From: Bacillus sp. Marseille-Q3570
GTDB lineage: Bacteria > Bacillota > Bacilli > Bacillales > Fictibacillaceae
Assembly (NCBI RefSeq): GCF_946151055.1
Contig: NZ_CAMGYZ010000009.1
Span: 62,001 to 126,000 of the forward strand
Length of the DNA stretch: 64,000 nt
Reading direction: 5' to 3'
Position 1 is the stretch's first letter, and each line of letters starts with the position of its first letter. The notes beneath the pieces are model-generated. The model was not told the origin of the DNA. It searched no databases and worked only from the letters and a program-made list of their open reading frames with translations. Positions 17,859 to 28,711 of the stretch are shown here, piece after piece. The translations under genes were made by a program, and so were the position numbers.

Positions 17859-20216
17859 CTATTTCAAACCAACTATCGTCACACCGCTTCCGCCTTCACC
17901 TGCTGAACCAAGCCGAGTTGATTTTACATTTGGATGCTCCTTCAATAAAGATTGGACACCCTTTCGAAGAGCGCCTGTCCCTTTCCCGTGTATGATGGAT
18001 ACTTGTGGATATCCAGCTAATAGGGATTCATCTAAAAATTTATCAACAGCGCGTAAGGCATTTTCATAACGCTCGCCTCTCAAGTCAAGTTCCGGCTTTG
18101 TGACAGATGACCCTTCAACTTTAACGAATGGTTTCGGTTCACGTTTCTTTTCGGCCTTGATCGGTTCAAGCTCATTCGCCTTAACCGTCATCTTCATGAT
18201 TCCGATTTGGACTTGATATTCATTTGAGCCAACTTTTTCTACGATGTGCCCCTTTTGGTTTACAGTCAATACTTTCACTTCTTGTCCTGGTTTCAGGTTT
18301 TCTGGTGCTTTGTTCGTTTGTTTCACTTTCTTTTTCAATTTCGAATCAAAATCCGGAGTTGCCTCATCCAGACGTTTTTGCGCTTCAATCAGCTTGTGCT
18401 CTTTAACATTCCCATATTCTTTTTGATACGTGCGAAGCTCTTTAAGTATAGCATCGGCTTCTTTTCGTGCCTTTTCAACTGATTGTTGCGCCTCTTTTTC
18501 AGCCTTTTCATAGAGCTTTTCTTTAAACTGTTCGAATTCAAGCAATTTTTTCTCTAAATCATGTTTTAATACTTCGGCTTCTTCATGAAGTTCTGTTGCT
18601 TCAGATCGTTCACGTTCCGCTTTTTTCTGAGCATCTTCCAACGATGCAATCATAACATCGATCTTGTTGTTATCTGCACTGATATGAGCTCGTGCATTCT
18701 CGATGATCTTCTCATTCAATCCGATGCGTTTTGAAATTTCAAAAGCATTACTTCGTCCAGGCACCCCGATCAATAAACGATACGTAGGTCGTAATGTTTC
18801 TACATCAAATTCCACACTCGCATTCATGACACCTGTCCGATTGTAGGCGTAAGCCTTCAATTCACTATAGTGGGTCGTCGCTACAACCTTTGCCCCACGT
18901 TCATTTACGTAATCGAGAATTGAAATCGCTAGTGCAGCACCCTCTGTTGGATCCGTTCCTGCACCTAATTCATCAAAAAGAACCAACGATTTGAAGTTGA
19001 CTTTATCCAAAATGTTCACGATGTTGGTCATATGTGAAGAAAACGTACTTAAATTCTGTTCAATGGATTGTTCGTCTCCGATATCGGCATAGATTGTCTC
19101 GAACACCGTTACCTCGGACTCCTCTTCGGCAGGGATCTGTAATCCCGACTGAGCCAACAAAGACAATAGACCAATCGTCTTCAGAGTGACCGTTTTCCCT
19201 CCCGTATTCGGTCCAGTAATGACAAGGGAATTGTAATCTCCTCCTAACTCGACATTGATCGGTACGACTTCCTCAGCTGGAATCAATGGGTGCCGTGCAC
19301 GCTTCAAATGGATATATTCTTTGTCATTCAATATCGGTTTTGTCGCTTTGATTGAATGACCGTAACGGGCTTTCGTAAAAATGAAATCAATTTCAGCGAG
19401 GACTTTGACATTATGGCTGAGAAAGCTTGAAACTTCAGCCACAAGCTCTGTCAAGGCTTTCAATATCCGTTGGATCTCTTGATTTTCTTTACTTTTAGCC
19501 TCTTTCAACTGGTTATTGATCGTCACAACAGCCTGCGGTTCAATGAACAATGTAGCACCCGAGGCTGATTGGTCGTGGACCATTCCGCCGAAAGCAGAAC
19601 GATACTCCTGTTTAACCGGAATGACATAACGTTCGTTACGTATGGTGACAATAGCATCGGAAAGCATCTTTTGAGATTTTGAGGAGCGTATGATCGCTTC
19701 GAGCTTTTCACGTATACGAGACTCATAGCTTCTCAACTGCTGGCGGATCGTTCTCAATGCTGGACTTGCAGAATCCATCACATGACCTTGATCGTCGATA
19801 CAGTCTTTTATTTTAGTTTCGATTTCCATCAATGGATCGATCTGCTCCACAAGATCTTCGAGGATCGGGAGCTCAATTTCATCTTCAAGCATACTTTCTA
19901 TAAATCTTTTGAACCTTCTCCCCCCATAAATTGTAGTTGCAATATCAACCAATTCCTCGGGATTGAGGATTCCTCCGATTTCACTTCTTTTGAGAGAGGC
20001 TCGTATGTCACGAATCCCTCCTAATGGAACATGTCCTTTCAAGCGAAGGACTTGAACACCTTCATCTGTGCTGCTCTGTTGATGGACAACATTTTCGAAA
20101 TCCGTCCAAGGAACCAAATCATTGATCTTTTCTTTTCCTAATGAGGAGGAGACGTGCTCGAGTAGCTGTTCTTTGATTTTGTTATATTCTAAAACTCTTA
20201 AAATTCGTTCGTTCAC
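17859..20216 (-). CDS. mutS2: Endonuclease MutS2 / MutSB with Smr domain
   Basis: A 785-aa MutS-family ATPase linked to recombination control and collided-ribosome rescue. Walker A is [15 protein letters not shown] (about residue 330), Walker B is [20 protein letters not shown] long coiled coil (about 510-620) and a C-terminal Smr nuclease domain follow ([34 protein letters not shown]). The GTG at 20214-20216 follows CAGGGGGC and gives the standard length; the ATG seven codons upstream overlaps that site. Confidence 0.95.
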   Translation of the reverse strand: MNERILRVLEYNKIKEQLLEHVSSSLGKEKINDLVPWTDFENVVHQQSSTDEGVQVLRLKGHVPLGGIRDIRASLKRSEIGGILNPEELVDIATTIYGGRRFKRFIESMLEDEIELPILEDLVEQIDPLMEIETKIKDCIDDQGHVMDSASPALRTIRQQLRSYESRIREKLEAIIRSSKSQKMLSDAIVTIRNERYVIPVKQEYRSAFGGMVHDQSASGATLFIEPQAVVTINNQLKEAKSKENQEIQRILKALTELVAEVSSFLSHNVKVLAEIDFIFTKARYGHSIKATKPILNDKEYIHLKRARHPLIPAEEVVPINVELGGDYNSLVITGPNTGGKTVTLKTIGLLSLLAQSGLQIPAEEESEVTVFETIYADIGDEQSIEQNLSTFSSHMTNIVNILDKVNFKSLVLFDELGAGTDPTEGAALAISILDYVNERGAKVVATTHYSELKAYAYNRTGVMNASVEFDVETLRPTYRLLIGVPGRSNAFEISKRIGLNEKIIENARAHISADNNKIDVMIASLEDAQKKAERERSEATELHEEAEVLKHDLEKKLLEFEQFKEKLYEKAEKEAQQSVEKARKEADAILKELRTYQKEYGNVKEHKLIEAQKRLDEATPDFDSKLKKKVKQTNKAPENLKPGQEVKVLTVNQKGHIVEKVGSNEYQVQIGIMKMTVKANELEPIKAEKKREPKPFVKVEGSSVTKPELDLRGERYENALRAVDKFLDESLLAGYPQVSIIHGKGTGALRKGVQSLLKEHPNVKSTRLGSAGEGGSGVTIVGLK

Positions 20217-20241
20217 TTGTAAGCCCCCTGTTAACATTCAC

Positions 20242-21954
20242 TTACTTATGCCTGTCTAAGAAAGTTTTGAATTCTTCCAAACTGTAAGCGTTCAGGACAT
20301 TTTCTTTTTTCAACAACGCCTGTTGACCGACACATACCCCGATCTCCATATGATCCAAGGTATCCCTGACGTGGGCATCGGTATTGATTGACAGCTTAAC
20401 CCCATTCTCCTGAGCTTTTTCAAGCCATCTCGGAGCCAGGTCCAACCTGTTTGGATTCGCATTCAATTCCAGCGCAGTATTTGTTTCAGCAGCCATATGA
20501 ATCAAACGGTCGAAATCCACAGGATATCCATTTCGCCGTCCAATGATCCTTCCAGTTGGATGTGCAATAAGATCCACATGAGGATTATTGAATGCCGTTT
20601 CCAAACGTTTCATAATTTTTTCTTCATTTTGTGAGAAGGATGAATGGATCGACGCAATGACAAAATCCAACTCTGCTAATAGAGAGTCGTCATAATCCAA
20701 TGATCCATCCGGTAATATATCCATCTCAATGCCGGAAAATATCGTGATATCATCCCATTTCTCATTTACTCTTCGGATTTCTTCTTGTTGTTCTTTGATC
20801 CGTTCCGGTGTCAGACCATTAGCGACACGTAAATATTGAGAATGGTCTGTGATGACGATATGGCTGTATCCTCTATGTCTAGCTGCTTCAGCCATCTCTT
20901 CAATGGAATTTGCACCATCACTCCACGTCGTATGCATATGGAGATCACTCTTAATATCTTCTAGTTTCAGATAATCGACTTTGTTTTTAAAAAGTTCAAG
21001 TTCGTTTTTTCCTTGCCGGACTTGAGGAGGTATGAATTCCAATCCGAAGTGGTTGAAAAATGCTTCTTCGGTTTCAAAAGTCTTGATCTCCCCTGTTTCA
21101 GAATCCTCAACACCATATTCACTTATTTTTTCAGAGCGTTCCTTCGCAAGCTGTCTCATCTTTACATTGTGTTCTTTCGAGCCTGTAAAATGATGCAGTG
21201 TTGATGCAAATTCTTCAGGTTTTACCAGACGGAAATCGACCGAAATATCATAATCATAGGTGACGACTACTGATACCTTCGTCGTCCCAGAAGCGATGAC
21301 CTCCGTTACGTTTTCAAGCTTTTCGAGCTGTGGAGCGACTTTCTCAGCAACTTGGGTACCGATGATTAAATCGATATCCTTGATCGTTTCACTATAACGG
21401 CGTACACTTCCTGCCCTGGAATAACGCTCAACACCATCCAGCAATTCAAGTTGTTCTTCAATTCGGTCCGCAATCGGCAACATCATCGCGATTGGAAGAC
21501 GTTCAGGACGCTTGCCGAAGTCTTCGATAGCTGCAAGGATCTTCTCTTCTGTTTTCTTACCGAACCCTTGCATTGATTGTACTTTATTTTGTTCACAAAC
21601 TTCTTTCAATGATCGGATGTCTGTTACGCCAAGCTCATTATAAAGCTTTGCGATCTTCTTACCACCGAGCCCAGGCAGATGGATCAAACTGAGCAAACCT
21701 GCTGGCAAATCTTCTTTCAACTCTTCCAGCAACGAGGACTCTCCGGTTTCTATAATTTCTTCGATAACGGATAATGTCCCTTTCCCGATCCCTTTTATTT
21801 TTGATAGGTCGTCCATTTCAGAAATGGTCCTCGAATCACTTTCCAATGCCTGTGCAGCTCTTCGATAAGCCGAAACTTTAAAGCTGTTTTCACCTTTTAT
21901 CTCAAGGTATAGAGCAATCTGCTCCAAAATCCTAATAATTTGCTTTTTGTTCAT
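20242..21954 (-). CDS. polX: DNA polymerase X with PHP exonuclease domain
   Basis: A 570-aa family X DNA polymerase for gap filling in base-excision repair. The N-terminal helix-hairpin-helix region (IKGIGKGTLSVIEEI; LPGLGGKKIAKLY) is followed by the polymerase palm (RAGSVRRYSETIKDIDLIIG) with paired aspartates. The C-terminal PHP domain starts DLHMHTTWSDGANSIEEMAE and carries further metal ligands (DHSQYL; GIEMDILPDG; NTDAHVRD). It lies between mutS2 and cvpA. Confidence 0.95.
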   Translation of the reverse strand: MNKKQIIRILEQIALYLEIKGENSFKVSAYRRAAQALESDSRTISEMDDLSKIKGIGKGTLSVIEEIIETGESSLLEELKEDLPAGLLSLIHLPGLGGKKIAKLYNELGVTDIRSLKEVCEQNKVQSMQGFGKKTEEKILAAIEDFGKRPERLPIAMMLPIADRIEEQLELLDGVERYSRAGSVRRYSETIKDIDLIIGTQVAEKVAPQLEKLENVTEVIASGTTKVSVVVTYDYDISVDFRLVKPEEFASTLHHFTGSKEHNVKMRQLAKERSEKISEYGVEDSETGEIKTFETEEAFFNHFGLEFIPPQVRQGKNELELFKNKVDYLKLEDIKSDLHMHTTWSDGANSIEEMAEAARHRGYSHIVITDHSQYLRVANGLTPERIKEQQEEIRRVNEKWDDITIFSGIEMDILPDGSLDYDDSLLAELDFVIASIHSSFSQNEEKIMKRLETAFNNPHVDLIAHPTGRIIGRRNGYPVDFDRLIHMAAETNTALELNANPNRLDLAPRWLEKAQENGVKLSINTDAHVRDTLDHMEIGVCVGQQALLKKENVLNAYSLEEFKTFLDRHK

Positions 21955-22001
21955 CAGATGACCCCCCTCTTTAAGAACTTGTTCAAAAGGTTGTGCATGT
22001 A

Positions 22002-22036
22002 GAAAAAGGGCATGACTTATAAGTGTCAGCCCCTTT
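22002..22036 (-). terminator. Terminator after cvpA
   Basis: Minus-strand stem AAAGGGGCTGAC/GTCATGCCCTTT with loop ACTTATAA and trailing T residues, between cvpA and polX. Confidence 0.7.
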
Positions 22037-22041
22037 GCCAG

Positions 22042-22590
22042 TTAGATCTTCGTATTGATTTCAGCGATCCACATGCTTTTTATTTTTTCAGAAAATACCG
22101 GTGTATGCTCTACCATCGCTTTTGCAATAACAGAATCCCCCATAGCTGACTGAACCGAGGTAAGCGGAACAAGGGCAGCAATGTATAGGAAAAGGAAGAT
22201 GACCAAATACACCTCTACGAAACCTAACACGCCTCCCAACCAGCCATTGATCGTCCTCAATATAGGAAGGTCCGCCAGGAAGTCCAACATCGAACCTAAA
22301 ATCTGCAAAAGGATCTTTGTAGCAAAGAACAACATCGCAAACGCAATTGCACGATAATACGCATCCTCTAAAAATCCAGCATTCATGAAAATCGCGAGGC
22401 TGCTTTCCTCTGACACAGTTGGATACGGAATCCACAGCCTCAGTTTTGGAGCTAATTCATCGAAATAAAGATAAGCGATGATAAATGCAGCAATGAACCC
22501 AGTCAAATGGACAAGCTGCAGGATCAATCCCCTTCTAAGACCGATGAAGAAACCTACCACCAATACCCCTATTAAAATCAAATCAATCAT
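22042..22590 (-). CDS. cvpA: CvpA family membrane protein (YshB)
   Basis: A 182-aa CvpA/colicin-V-production family protein with four hydrophobic segments (about residues 5-22, 27-45, 82-100 and 118-145). The N-terminus IDLILIGVLVVGFFIGLRRG is typical. The ribosome site lies in the last codons of zapA and the ATG follows the zapA stop by 3 bp, so translation is likely coupled. The precise role in Bacillus is unknown. Confidence 0.85.
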   Translation of the reverse strand: MIDLILIGVLVVGFFIGLRRGLILQLVHLTGFIAAFIIAYLYFDELAPKLRLWIPYPTVSEESSLAIFMNAGFLEDAYYRAIAFAMLFFATKILLQILGSMLDFLADLPILRTINGWLGGVLGFVEVYLVIFLFLYIAALVPLTSVQSAMGDSVIAKAMVEHTPVFSEKIKSMWIAEINTKI

Positions 22591-22593
22591 TTG

Positions 22594-22839
22594 TTATTCC
22601 TCTTTCTGTTTCTCTAATTGCCTGACACGTTCTTGTAATTTCAAATAATCACTCGTAATATTGACGGCTGTCAAAACAGCTAGTTGCTTTGCATCAAGAT
22701 TATTGCTTTGATGTCGAATTTCTCTCATTTTCTTATCGACAATCGATGCTACTCTGTTGACATGTCCTGCATCTTCTTCTCCAACAATGGTGTATTGCTG
22801 ACCATAAATATGTACAATCGTTCGATTACCGTTAGACAC
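22594..22839 (-). CDS. zapA: Cell division protein ZapA
   Basis: An 81-aa FtsZ-ring stabiliser. The beta-strand N-terminus NRTIVHIYGQQYTIVGEEDA and the C-terminal coiled coil (AVNITSDYLKLQERVRQLEK) fit the Bacillus ZapA family. The start is a GTG at 22837-22839 behind TAGGAGGC. First gene of zapA-cvpA, divergent from rnhC. Confidence 0.92.
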   Translation of the reverse strand: MSNGNRTIVHIYGQQYTIVGEEDAGHVNRVASIVDKKMREIRHQSNNLDAKQLAVLTAVNITSDYLKLQERVRQLEKQKEE

Positions 22840-23168
22840 CCAAAAGCCTCCTAACTCGAAAATAACTAATCATTATCTTAACACGAACTACTGAGAATGG
22901 GAATAATGAGACTCCACGGTTTGACATATTATTACAAAACGATAATCCTTCCATTTCATTTTACTTAATATGTTAATGCAATTTCAACCTATTTCTATTC
23001 GCATGCCTCGACCGCCTCCGTTATAATTGTGTTAGGTCTTATCGTTAAGAGGAAATCAAGTGAACTTTACGATATTATGTCAACATGACTGGTCGCTGGA
23101 TAGATATACTTCCTGCGAAAACTTACTTTCGCACATTATCCACGCTGAAACCAAGTTGCACTGACCCG
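22840..23168. other. Divergent promoter region of zapA and rnhC
   Basis: No gene. AT-rich; several -10-like words (GATAATGA on the minus strand near 22872; TATAAT on the plus strand near 23022) but I could not pair any with a convincing -35. Confidence 0.4.
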
Positions 23169-23355
23169 TTAACGGACACAGGAGACCTTATTTGGCCAAT
23201 ATAATTGAAATTTACAAACTTAACGGACATCAGGGACCTTATTTCGTAAATATCATAGGAAATCAGATACTTTGTTCACAAATAACAGCTGTGGTGTCCG
23301 TTAAAGTTTCAGAAACAGCGGTTTTGTCACAAATAACGGCTCTGATGTCCGATAA
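23169..23355. repeat. Repeat family D, copy D2
   Basis: Units start TAACGGACACAGGAGACCTT (23170) and TAACGGACATCAGGGACCTT (23220) and are followed by inverted units ending GTGTCCGTTA and GATGTCCGATA. Same four-arm plan as D1. It again lies between divergent genes. Confidence 0.8.
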
Positions 23356-23495
23356 TTTAAATCATGGATTCATGGTCTCGCTTGGCCCGCTTTTTCCCGT
23401 AGGAGTGACGCAAATTCACTTTAATCACACATAGTAAGAAATCAACAGTATTATTTCACAAATCCTATACTAAAAGAACGAAGGTGACTGATGGA

Positions 23496-24443
23496 ATGTC
23501 TCATGCCGTATTGAAATTGGATCAAGCACAACTCAATAAAATAAAAAATGAATATCACCCATACATACAATCGAATGTTCCTCAGGGAGGTTTATTTGTC
23601 GCAAAAGTGGAAGGTTGTACGATCACTGCTTACAAATCAGGAAAAATCCTATTCCAGGGTCCTGCTGCTGAACAAGAATCCTCGAGGTGGAGTGAAGGAG
23701 ATACTGTTTTAAAAACAAAAGAGGTAAAGGGCCGGAAGAAGCATGCTTATCTGCCTCCTGAACAAGTGGGATCAATGTCCATGATCGGATCGGATGAAGT
23801 GGGCACAGGTGATTTTTTCGGACCAATCACTGTCGTAGCCGCTTTCGTTTCAATAGAACAACTTCCGCTTGTCAAGGAGTTGGGAGTAAAGGATTCAAAA
23901 CTACTGAAGGATCCGCAAATCATCGAAATCGCAAAGGATCTTATTCAAAGTATCCCATACAGCCTGTTAGTGCTCGACAATCCGAAGTACAATGAACTGC
24001 AAAGTAAAGGGATGTCACAGGGTAAAATGAAAGCGAAGCTCCATCAGAAGGCGATCAGCAATGTGCTTCAAAAGGTATCAAATCCAGATAATGTTGATGG
24101 TATCTTAATCGATCAATTTTGCGAACCAGAGATTTATTTCAGACACACTAATTCACAACCTGGTAAAAAACCTCCCATCTATTTTGAAACGAAAGCAGAA
24201 GCGCTCCACCTCTCTGTAGCTGCAGCCTCAATCATCGCCCGTTATGCTTTTCTCAAAAAGATGGATGATTTATCCGATTCGGTCGGTCTTCCGCTTCCTA
24301 AAGGAGCTGGTCCACATGTCGATGAAGCTGCGGCAAAGATCATCTTCAAGCATGGCATAGATGGTTTGAAGAAGGTGAGTAAAGCACATTTCGCCAATAC
24401 ACACAAAGCATTGAAGCTAGCTCAACAAAAGCGTAAGGGATAA
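23496..24443 (+). CDS. rnhC: Ribonuclease HIII
   Basis: A 315-aa type 2 RNase H that cleaves RNA in RNA:DNA hybrids. The N-terminal TBP-like substrate domain (about 1-90) precedes the catalytic domain beginning MIGSDEVGTGDFFGPITVVA with the metal ligands D and E. VKDSKLL and ILIDQFCEP supply further acidic residues. The ATG at 23496 is placed 8 bp after GAAGGTGA; an in-frame GTG at 23484 lies inside that site. One of only four plus-strand genes in the window. Confidence 0.94.
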   Translation: MSHAVLKLDQAQLNKIKNEYHPYIQSNVPQGGLFVAKVEGCTITAYKSGKILFQGPAAEQESSRWSEGDTVLKTKEVKGRKKHAYLPPEQVGSMSMIGSDEVGTGDFFGPITVVAAFVSIEQLPLVKELGVKDSKLLKDPQIIEIAKDLIQSIPYSLLVLDNPKYNELQSKGMSQGKMKAKLHQKAISNVLQKVSNPDNVDGILIDQFCEPEIYFRHTNSQPGKKPPIYFETKAEALHLSVAAASIIARYAFLKKMDDLSDSVGLPLPKGAGPHVDEAAAKIIFKHGIDGLKKVSKAHFANTHKALKLAQQKRKG

Positions 24444-24455
24444 CATTAAAGACTC

Positions 24456-24492
24456 ACCGAGAAAAATTCGATTTGGAATTTTTCATTCGGTT
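24456..24492 (+). terminator. Possible rnhC terminator
   Basis: Inverted repeat ACCGAGAAAAATTC / GAATTTTTCATTCGGT just after rnhC, but no T-run follows, so its strength is uncertain. Confidence 0.4.
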
Positions 24493-24540
24493 CACAAAAC
24501 ATCCCTCACTATTCAGTCTTTATTAATACTAATCTCCAAA

Positions 24541-24850
24541 ATGAAATGCTGTGTTCGCAAACTTTGTTCTCTTGAAAGTCGTTACTTTCCGCTCCAGGAT
24601 GCTCGCTTTCCGCGGGGCGTGCGGTTAGCCCACTCGTCGCCTTGCGACCTCAGGAGTCTCCTTTCCAGGGAGCATTTGTGCTCCTGCGTCTACAAGAAAG
24701 TCCTGTCGAAACGAGCTTCCTCGTCGCATGCCTTGCGAGGAGATTATTCAGGTAGTAGGCACGCTGATCCCGCAGGAGTCTCGCACCTTCCTCTCCAATC
24801 CACTTGCACAAGAATGACCCAAAAGCGACAAACTTTTAGAAAAGAGATAA
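24541..24850 (+). repeat. Repeat family A, copy A2
   Basis: Starts GTTCGCAAACTTTGTTC, then the GC-rich block GCTCGCTTTCCGCGGGGC, the CTCGTCGCATGCCTTGCGAG palindrome, and ends CTTTTAGAAAAGAG. It is shorter than A1 because the segment around the CGCACGAAG hairpin is absent. A 160-codon plus-strand frame across it is a shadow. Confidence 0.8.
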
Positions 24851-24893
24851 ATGAAAAGAAGAGTAGACGCCACTCAGGTGTCTACCCTTTTCT
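24851..24893 (-). terminator. pheT terminator
   Basis: Minus-strand stem AAAAGGGTAGACACC/TGGCGTCTACTCTTCTTTT with a 4-nt loop, immediately downstream of the pheT stop. Confidence 0.75.
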
Positions 24894-24897
24894 CCTA

Positions 24898-27330
24898 TCA
24901 GCCTCTCATTGTTGCATTGAATTTATCTTTCACGTAACTGAGGACTTTACTGTGTACGCTTTCAACATCTTCATCTGTCAGAGTTTTTTCAGGATTGTAA
25001 TAGGTAAGAGAAAATGCAACTGATTTTTTCCCCTCATCCATGTGCTCCCCTTCATAGAGGTCGAAGATGGACACCTCTTTTAATAACTCCCCACCTGCGG
25101 CTCTAATACCAGATTGGACATCCCCAGCACGGACATCCTGATCAAGGATCAAAGCGATATCTCGTGAAATCGACGGATAACGTGGTAAAGCTGAATATAC
25201 TACCGGCTCTACATCCGTTTCAAACACTACATCCAAATCAAGCTCGAATAGATATGTTTCTTTTACATCCCACTCTTTTTGATCAGCAGGATGCAATTGT
25301 CCGACAACCCCGATCTGTTTTCCATCAAGCAAGACGATCGCTGTACGACCAGGATGGAATCCATCCCGTTTAGCCTGTTGATATTCAATTCGTTCACTTA
25401 CACCAAGCTTTTTGAACATACCGTCCAGAACACCTTTGACGACATAAAAATCAACAGGTTTCTTTTCTTGCTGCCAAGGATGCGAATGCCATAAACCGGA
25501 GAAAGCGCCAGCAAGCTTCTGATGCTCATTCGGGAGTTTTGTCAAGTTATTCTCATCTGATAAATAGGTTGATCCGACTTCAAAAATGGCCACATCGTTC
25601 AACTGACGGTTCTGGTTATATTGCACAACTTCCAATAGTTGCGGCAACATGGTACGACGTAAAACTGCCCGCTCTTCACTCATCGGCATCGATACAGAAA
25701 TGTAAGCCGGATCCTCTTCTGTAGCCAAACCGTGATAAGCGTTTGCCTTCTCCTTCGTAGTAAGTGAATACGTAAGTGCTTGATAAAGTCCGACGCTTTC
25801 CAGGTAACGACGTACTTTACGTCTTTTCGTTTGAGCCGGAGTCAGACCTCCAGTTGTTGTCGCACCTTCAGGGAGTGTTGCAGGGATCTTATCATAGCCA
25901 TAAATTCGTCCGATTTCCTCAATCAGATCTTCTTCCAACGTGATATCCGGACGTCTGGCTGGTACTTCGACCCTGAACTCATCCCCTTCGTTATCGTATG
26001 AAAACGCAAGTCGATCAAAGATCTCATGAATTTCACTTGTTTCTATCGATGTACCTAATACTTTATTTGCCCGTTCACCACGAACAATCACTGTTTCTGG
26101 ATCGACGAATCTCGGTCCTGCTTCTACAATCCCTTGAAGAACTTCACCACCCGCAAATTCGGCCATCAATTCTGCAGCACGATTGGCTGCTTCATAGACA
26201 CGGTTGCGGTCAATTCCTTTTTCAAATCGTGTAGATGATTCACTGCGCAGTCCAAGGTCTTTTGAAGATTGACGGACAATAGAAGGGTTGAAGAAAGCAG
26301 CTTCCAGTAAAATCGTCGTCGTTTCATCTGAAACCTCTGAATCTGCTCCACCCATCACACCAGCAACAGCGACTGGCTGTTTACCGTTCGTAATGACTAG
26401 ATGGTGTCCCTCAAGCTTGCGATTTTCATCATCTAATGTCTTGATTTCTTCTCCTGGTGCTGATCGTCGGACAAGCACTTCCTTTGATCCAAAACGGTCA
26501 TAATCAAATGCATGAAGCGGTTGGCCATATTCAAGCAGGACATAGTTTGTAATATCAACGACGTTATTGATTGGACGGATTCCAGCTGATATCAAACGGT
26601 TTTGCATCCATTCAGGTGATGGTCCGACTTTAATATTTCGGATTACTTTTGCCCCATAATATGGATTATCTTCGTAATTTTCAACCTGTACTGAAACATA
26701 ATCCGATGCCGATTCACTATTTTCATTCAATGTCGGCTTTGGTAATGTCAGTTTTCTTTCAAAGACTGCTGCAGTTTCATATGCAACACCAATCATATTC
26801 AAACAATCAGCACGGTTCGGTGTAAGACCTAGTTCTAAAATATGATCGTCTAAATTCAGATAGGAGAGCGCATTCTTTCCGATCTCTGCTTCTTCCTGCA
26901 TCACATAAATGCCGTCCGCAAATTCTTTAGGTACCATTTTGGCATCGACACCTAGTTCTTCTAATGAACAGATCATACCATTGGAAACTTCACCGCGAAG
27001 TTTCGCCTTTTTGATTTTGAAATTACCAGGGAGGACGGCCCCGACTGTTGCAACCGGAACATTTTGTCCAGCAGCTACATTAGGAGCCCCGCAAATGATC
27101 TGTACTGGTTCACCTTCCCCAATGTTCACTTGACACACATTCAATTTATCAGCATCAGGATGTTGTTCACACTTTTCAACATGACCGACAACCACACCAG
27201 AAATGCCTTGATTCAAAGACTCGACACCTTCCACTTCGATACCGCTTTTCGTTATACGATCAGCAAGCTCATCAGGTTGAATACCGTCGAGATCCACATA
27301 TTCTTTTAACCAATTATAGGATACTAACAT
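24898..27330 (-). CDS. pheT: Phenylalanyl-tRNA synthetase beta subunit
   Basis: An 810-aa beta chain of the alpha2-beta2 enzyme. The N-terminal tRNA-binding EMAP-like domain ([20 protein letters not shown], about 46-65) is followed by B3/B4 editing, B5, a catalytic-like core and the C-terminal FDX-ACB domain ([20 protein letters not shown]). Length is near the B. subtilis protein (about 804). It is separated from pheS by a 185-bp spacer rather than the usual few bases. Confidence 0.97.
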   Translation of the reverse strand: MLVSYNWLKEYVDLDGIQPDELADRITKSGIEVEGVESLNQGISGVVVGHVEKCEQHPDADKLNVCQVNIGEGEPVQIICGAPNVAAGQNVPVATVGAVLPGNFKIKKAKLRGEVSNGMICSLEELGVDAKMVPKEFADGIYVMQEEAEIGKNALSYLNLDDHILELGLTPNRADCLNMIGVAYETAAVFERKLTLPKPTLNENSESASDYVSVQVENYEDNPYYGAKVIRNIKVGPSPEWMQNRLISAGIRPINNVVDITNYVLLEYGQPLHAFDYDRFGSKEVLVRRSAPGEEIKTLDDENRKLEGHHLVITNGKQPVAVAGVMGGADSEVSDETTTILLEAAFFNPSIVRQSSKDLGLRSESSTRFEKGIDRNRVYEAANRAAELMAEFAGGEVLQGIVEAGPRFVDPETVIVRGERANKVLGTSIETSEIHEIFDRLAFSYDNEGDEFRVEVPARRPDITLEEDLIEEIGRIYGYDKIPATLPEGATTTGGLTPAQTKRRKVRRYLESVGLYQALTYSLTTKEKANAYHGLATEEDPAYISVSMPMSEERAVLRRTMLPQLLEVVQYNQNRQLNDVAIFEVGSTYLSDENNLTKLPNEHQKLAGAFSGLWHSHPWQQEKKPVDFYVVKGVLDGMFKKLGVSERIEYQQAKRDGFHPGRTAIVLLDGKQIGVVGQLHPADQKEWDVKETYLFELDLDVVFETDVEPVVYSALPRYPSISRDIALILDQDVRAGDVQSGIRAAGGELLKEVSIFDLYEGEHMDEGKKSVAFSLTYYNPEKTLTDEDVESVHSKVLSYVKDKFNATMRG

Positions 27331-27394
27331 GAATTACACTCCCCATATTTAATGTTTATGAATGATTAAAAATTGATTTAAGCGAAATTTGTGG

Positions 27395-27475
27395 CACTCT
27401 GCGGGAAAAGCGATCAAGGCGAGCCCCGCAGGGACGGAGGAGCGAGGAGGTTTGCGGATCCGCCCGTGTGAGAAA
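27395..27475. repeat. GC-rich repeat fragment in the pheS-pheT spacer
   Basis: CTCTGCGGGAAAAGCG, GAGCCCCGCAGGGACGGAGG and GAGGAGGTTTGCGGATCCGC resemble the GC-rich block of families A and C. It is wedged between two genes that normally touch. Confidence 0.55.
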
Positions 27476-27515
27476 TATTTCGCAAAAATCAATAATTATG
27501 AATCGAACCTAAATT

Positions 27516-28550
27516 TCATGCTCGTTTGAATTGTTCCAGGAACCTAAGATCATTCGAATAAAAATGACGGATATCATCAATTCCGTATTTCAGCATCGCT
27601 ATCCGTTCTGGTCCCATACCGAATGCGAAACCTGTGTACTCTTTTGGATCGAATCTAGCCATTTCAAGTACAGTCGGATGGACCATACCAGAACCTAGAA
27701 TTTCAATCCATCCGGTTTTTTTACAGATTGAACAGCCTGATCCGTGACATTTAAAACAAGAGACATCGACTTCCACAGACGGTTCAGTGAATGGGAAAAA
27801 GCTTGGGCGCAGACGAATTTCACGGTCTTCTCCAAACAATTTCTGCGCAAATAATGTTAATGTCCCTTTCAAATCACTCATCCGGATGTTTTTATCAACT
27901 AAAAGTCCTTCTATCTGCATAAATTGGTGGGAGTGTGTCGCATCATCCGTATCACGGCGGTAGACCTTACCAGGACTGATGATTTTGACAGGACCTTTCC
28001 CTTTGTGTTTTTCCATAGTCCGCGCTTGAACCGGAGACGTCTGTGTCCGTAGTAACAAGTCTTCCGTGATGAAGAATGAGTCCTGCATATCTCTTGCAGG
28101 GTGGTTTTTCGGAAGATTCAAAGCCTCGAAGTTATAATAATCGGTTTCAACCTCAGGTCCCTCAGCGACCGAAAAACCCATTCCGATGAAAAGATCTTCA
28201 ATTTCTTCGATCACTGCAGTAAGCGGATGTGCATTCCCCTGTCGAACCTGGCGGCCCGGCAATGTTACATCGATTGTCTCTTTACTCAACTGTCTATCCA
28301 ATTCTTCTCTTTCCAACTTCTCTTGTTTCGCTTCTACTTTAGTCGTGATGGCCTCCCTTACTTCATTAGCCAGCTGTCCCATCTTAGGGCGTTCTTCTGC
28401 CGGGAGTTTTCCCATCCCTCTTAAGACTTCAGTAATGGGGCCTTTTTTGCCTAAATACTCAACACGAATATCCTGCAATTCTTTTAAAGAAGATGCTTGT
28501 TCAATCTTTTCTACAGCTTCCCCTTGCAGGGTCATCAAACGATCTTGCAT
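27516..28550 (-). CDS. pheS: Phenylalanyl-tRNA synthetase alpha subunit
   Basis: A 344-aa class II catalytic subunit. The N-terminal coiled coil (about 1-85) precedes the core with [21 protein letters not shown], the motif-2 region [20 protein letters not shown], and [20 protein letters not shown] as motif 3. The start at 28548-28550 follows AAAGGAGGA; the longer frame to 28613 has no site. Expression is controlled by the upstream Phe T-box. Confidence 0.97.
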   Translation of the reverse strand: MQDRLMTLQGEAVEKIEQASSLKELQDIRVEYLGKKGPITEVLRGMGKLPAEERPKMGQLANEVREAITTKVEAKQEKLEREELDRQLSKETIDVTLPGRQVRQGNAHPLTAVIEEIEDLFIGMGFSVAEGPEVETDYYNFEALNLPKNHPARDMQDSFFITEDLLLRTQTSPVQARTMEKHKGKGPVKIISPGKVYRRDTDDATHSHQFMQIEGLLVDKNIRMSDLKGTLTLFAQKLFGEDREIRLRPSFFPFTEPSVEVDVSCFKCHGSGCSICKKTGWIEILGSGMVHPTVLEMARFDPKEYTGFAFGMGPERIAMLKYGIDDIRHFYSNDLRFLEQFKRA

Positions 28551-28631
28551 AACTGGTTCCTCCTTTATCTTCTTACCTTGATACAAATGTTTATCTACAC
28601 GATGTAGCAGCAAAACGATAATAAAGAAAAT

Positions 28632-28708
28632 TTAGCGCAGGCAAGCCTTTTACGCCAGCTGAGCCGTTACATTTATATTGAAGAAAGTATTCATACTTCC
28701 TTTAAATG
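28632..28708 (-). repeat. Repeat family B, copy B4 in the pheS leader
   Basis: Minus-strand hairpin AAGGAAGTA/TACTTTCTT, core TCAATATAAATGTAACGG, then GGCTCAGCTGGCG. It is placed directly after the T-box terminator and before the pheS ribosome site, so it appears only in the read-through mRNA. Confidence 0.75.
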
Positions 28709-28711
28709 CAA

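Noticed and set aside
24541-25023. 160-codon plus-strand frame downstream of rnhC
   Set aside because: It covers repeat A2, the pheT terminator and antisense pheT sequence, so it is composite and not a gene.
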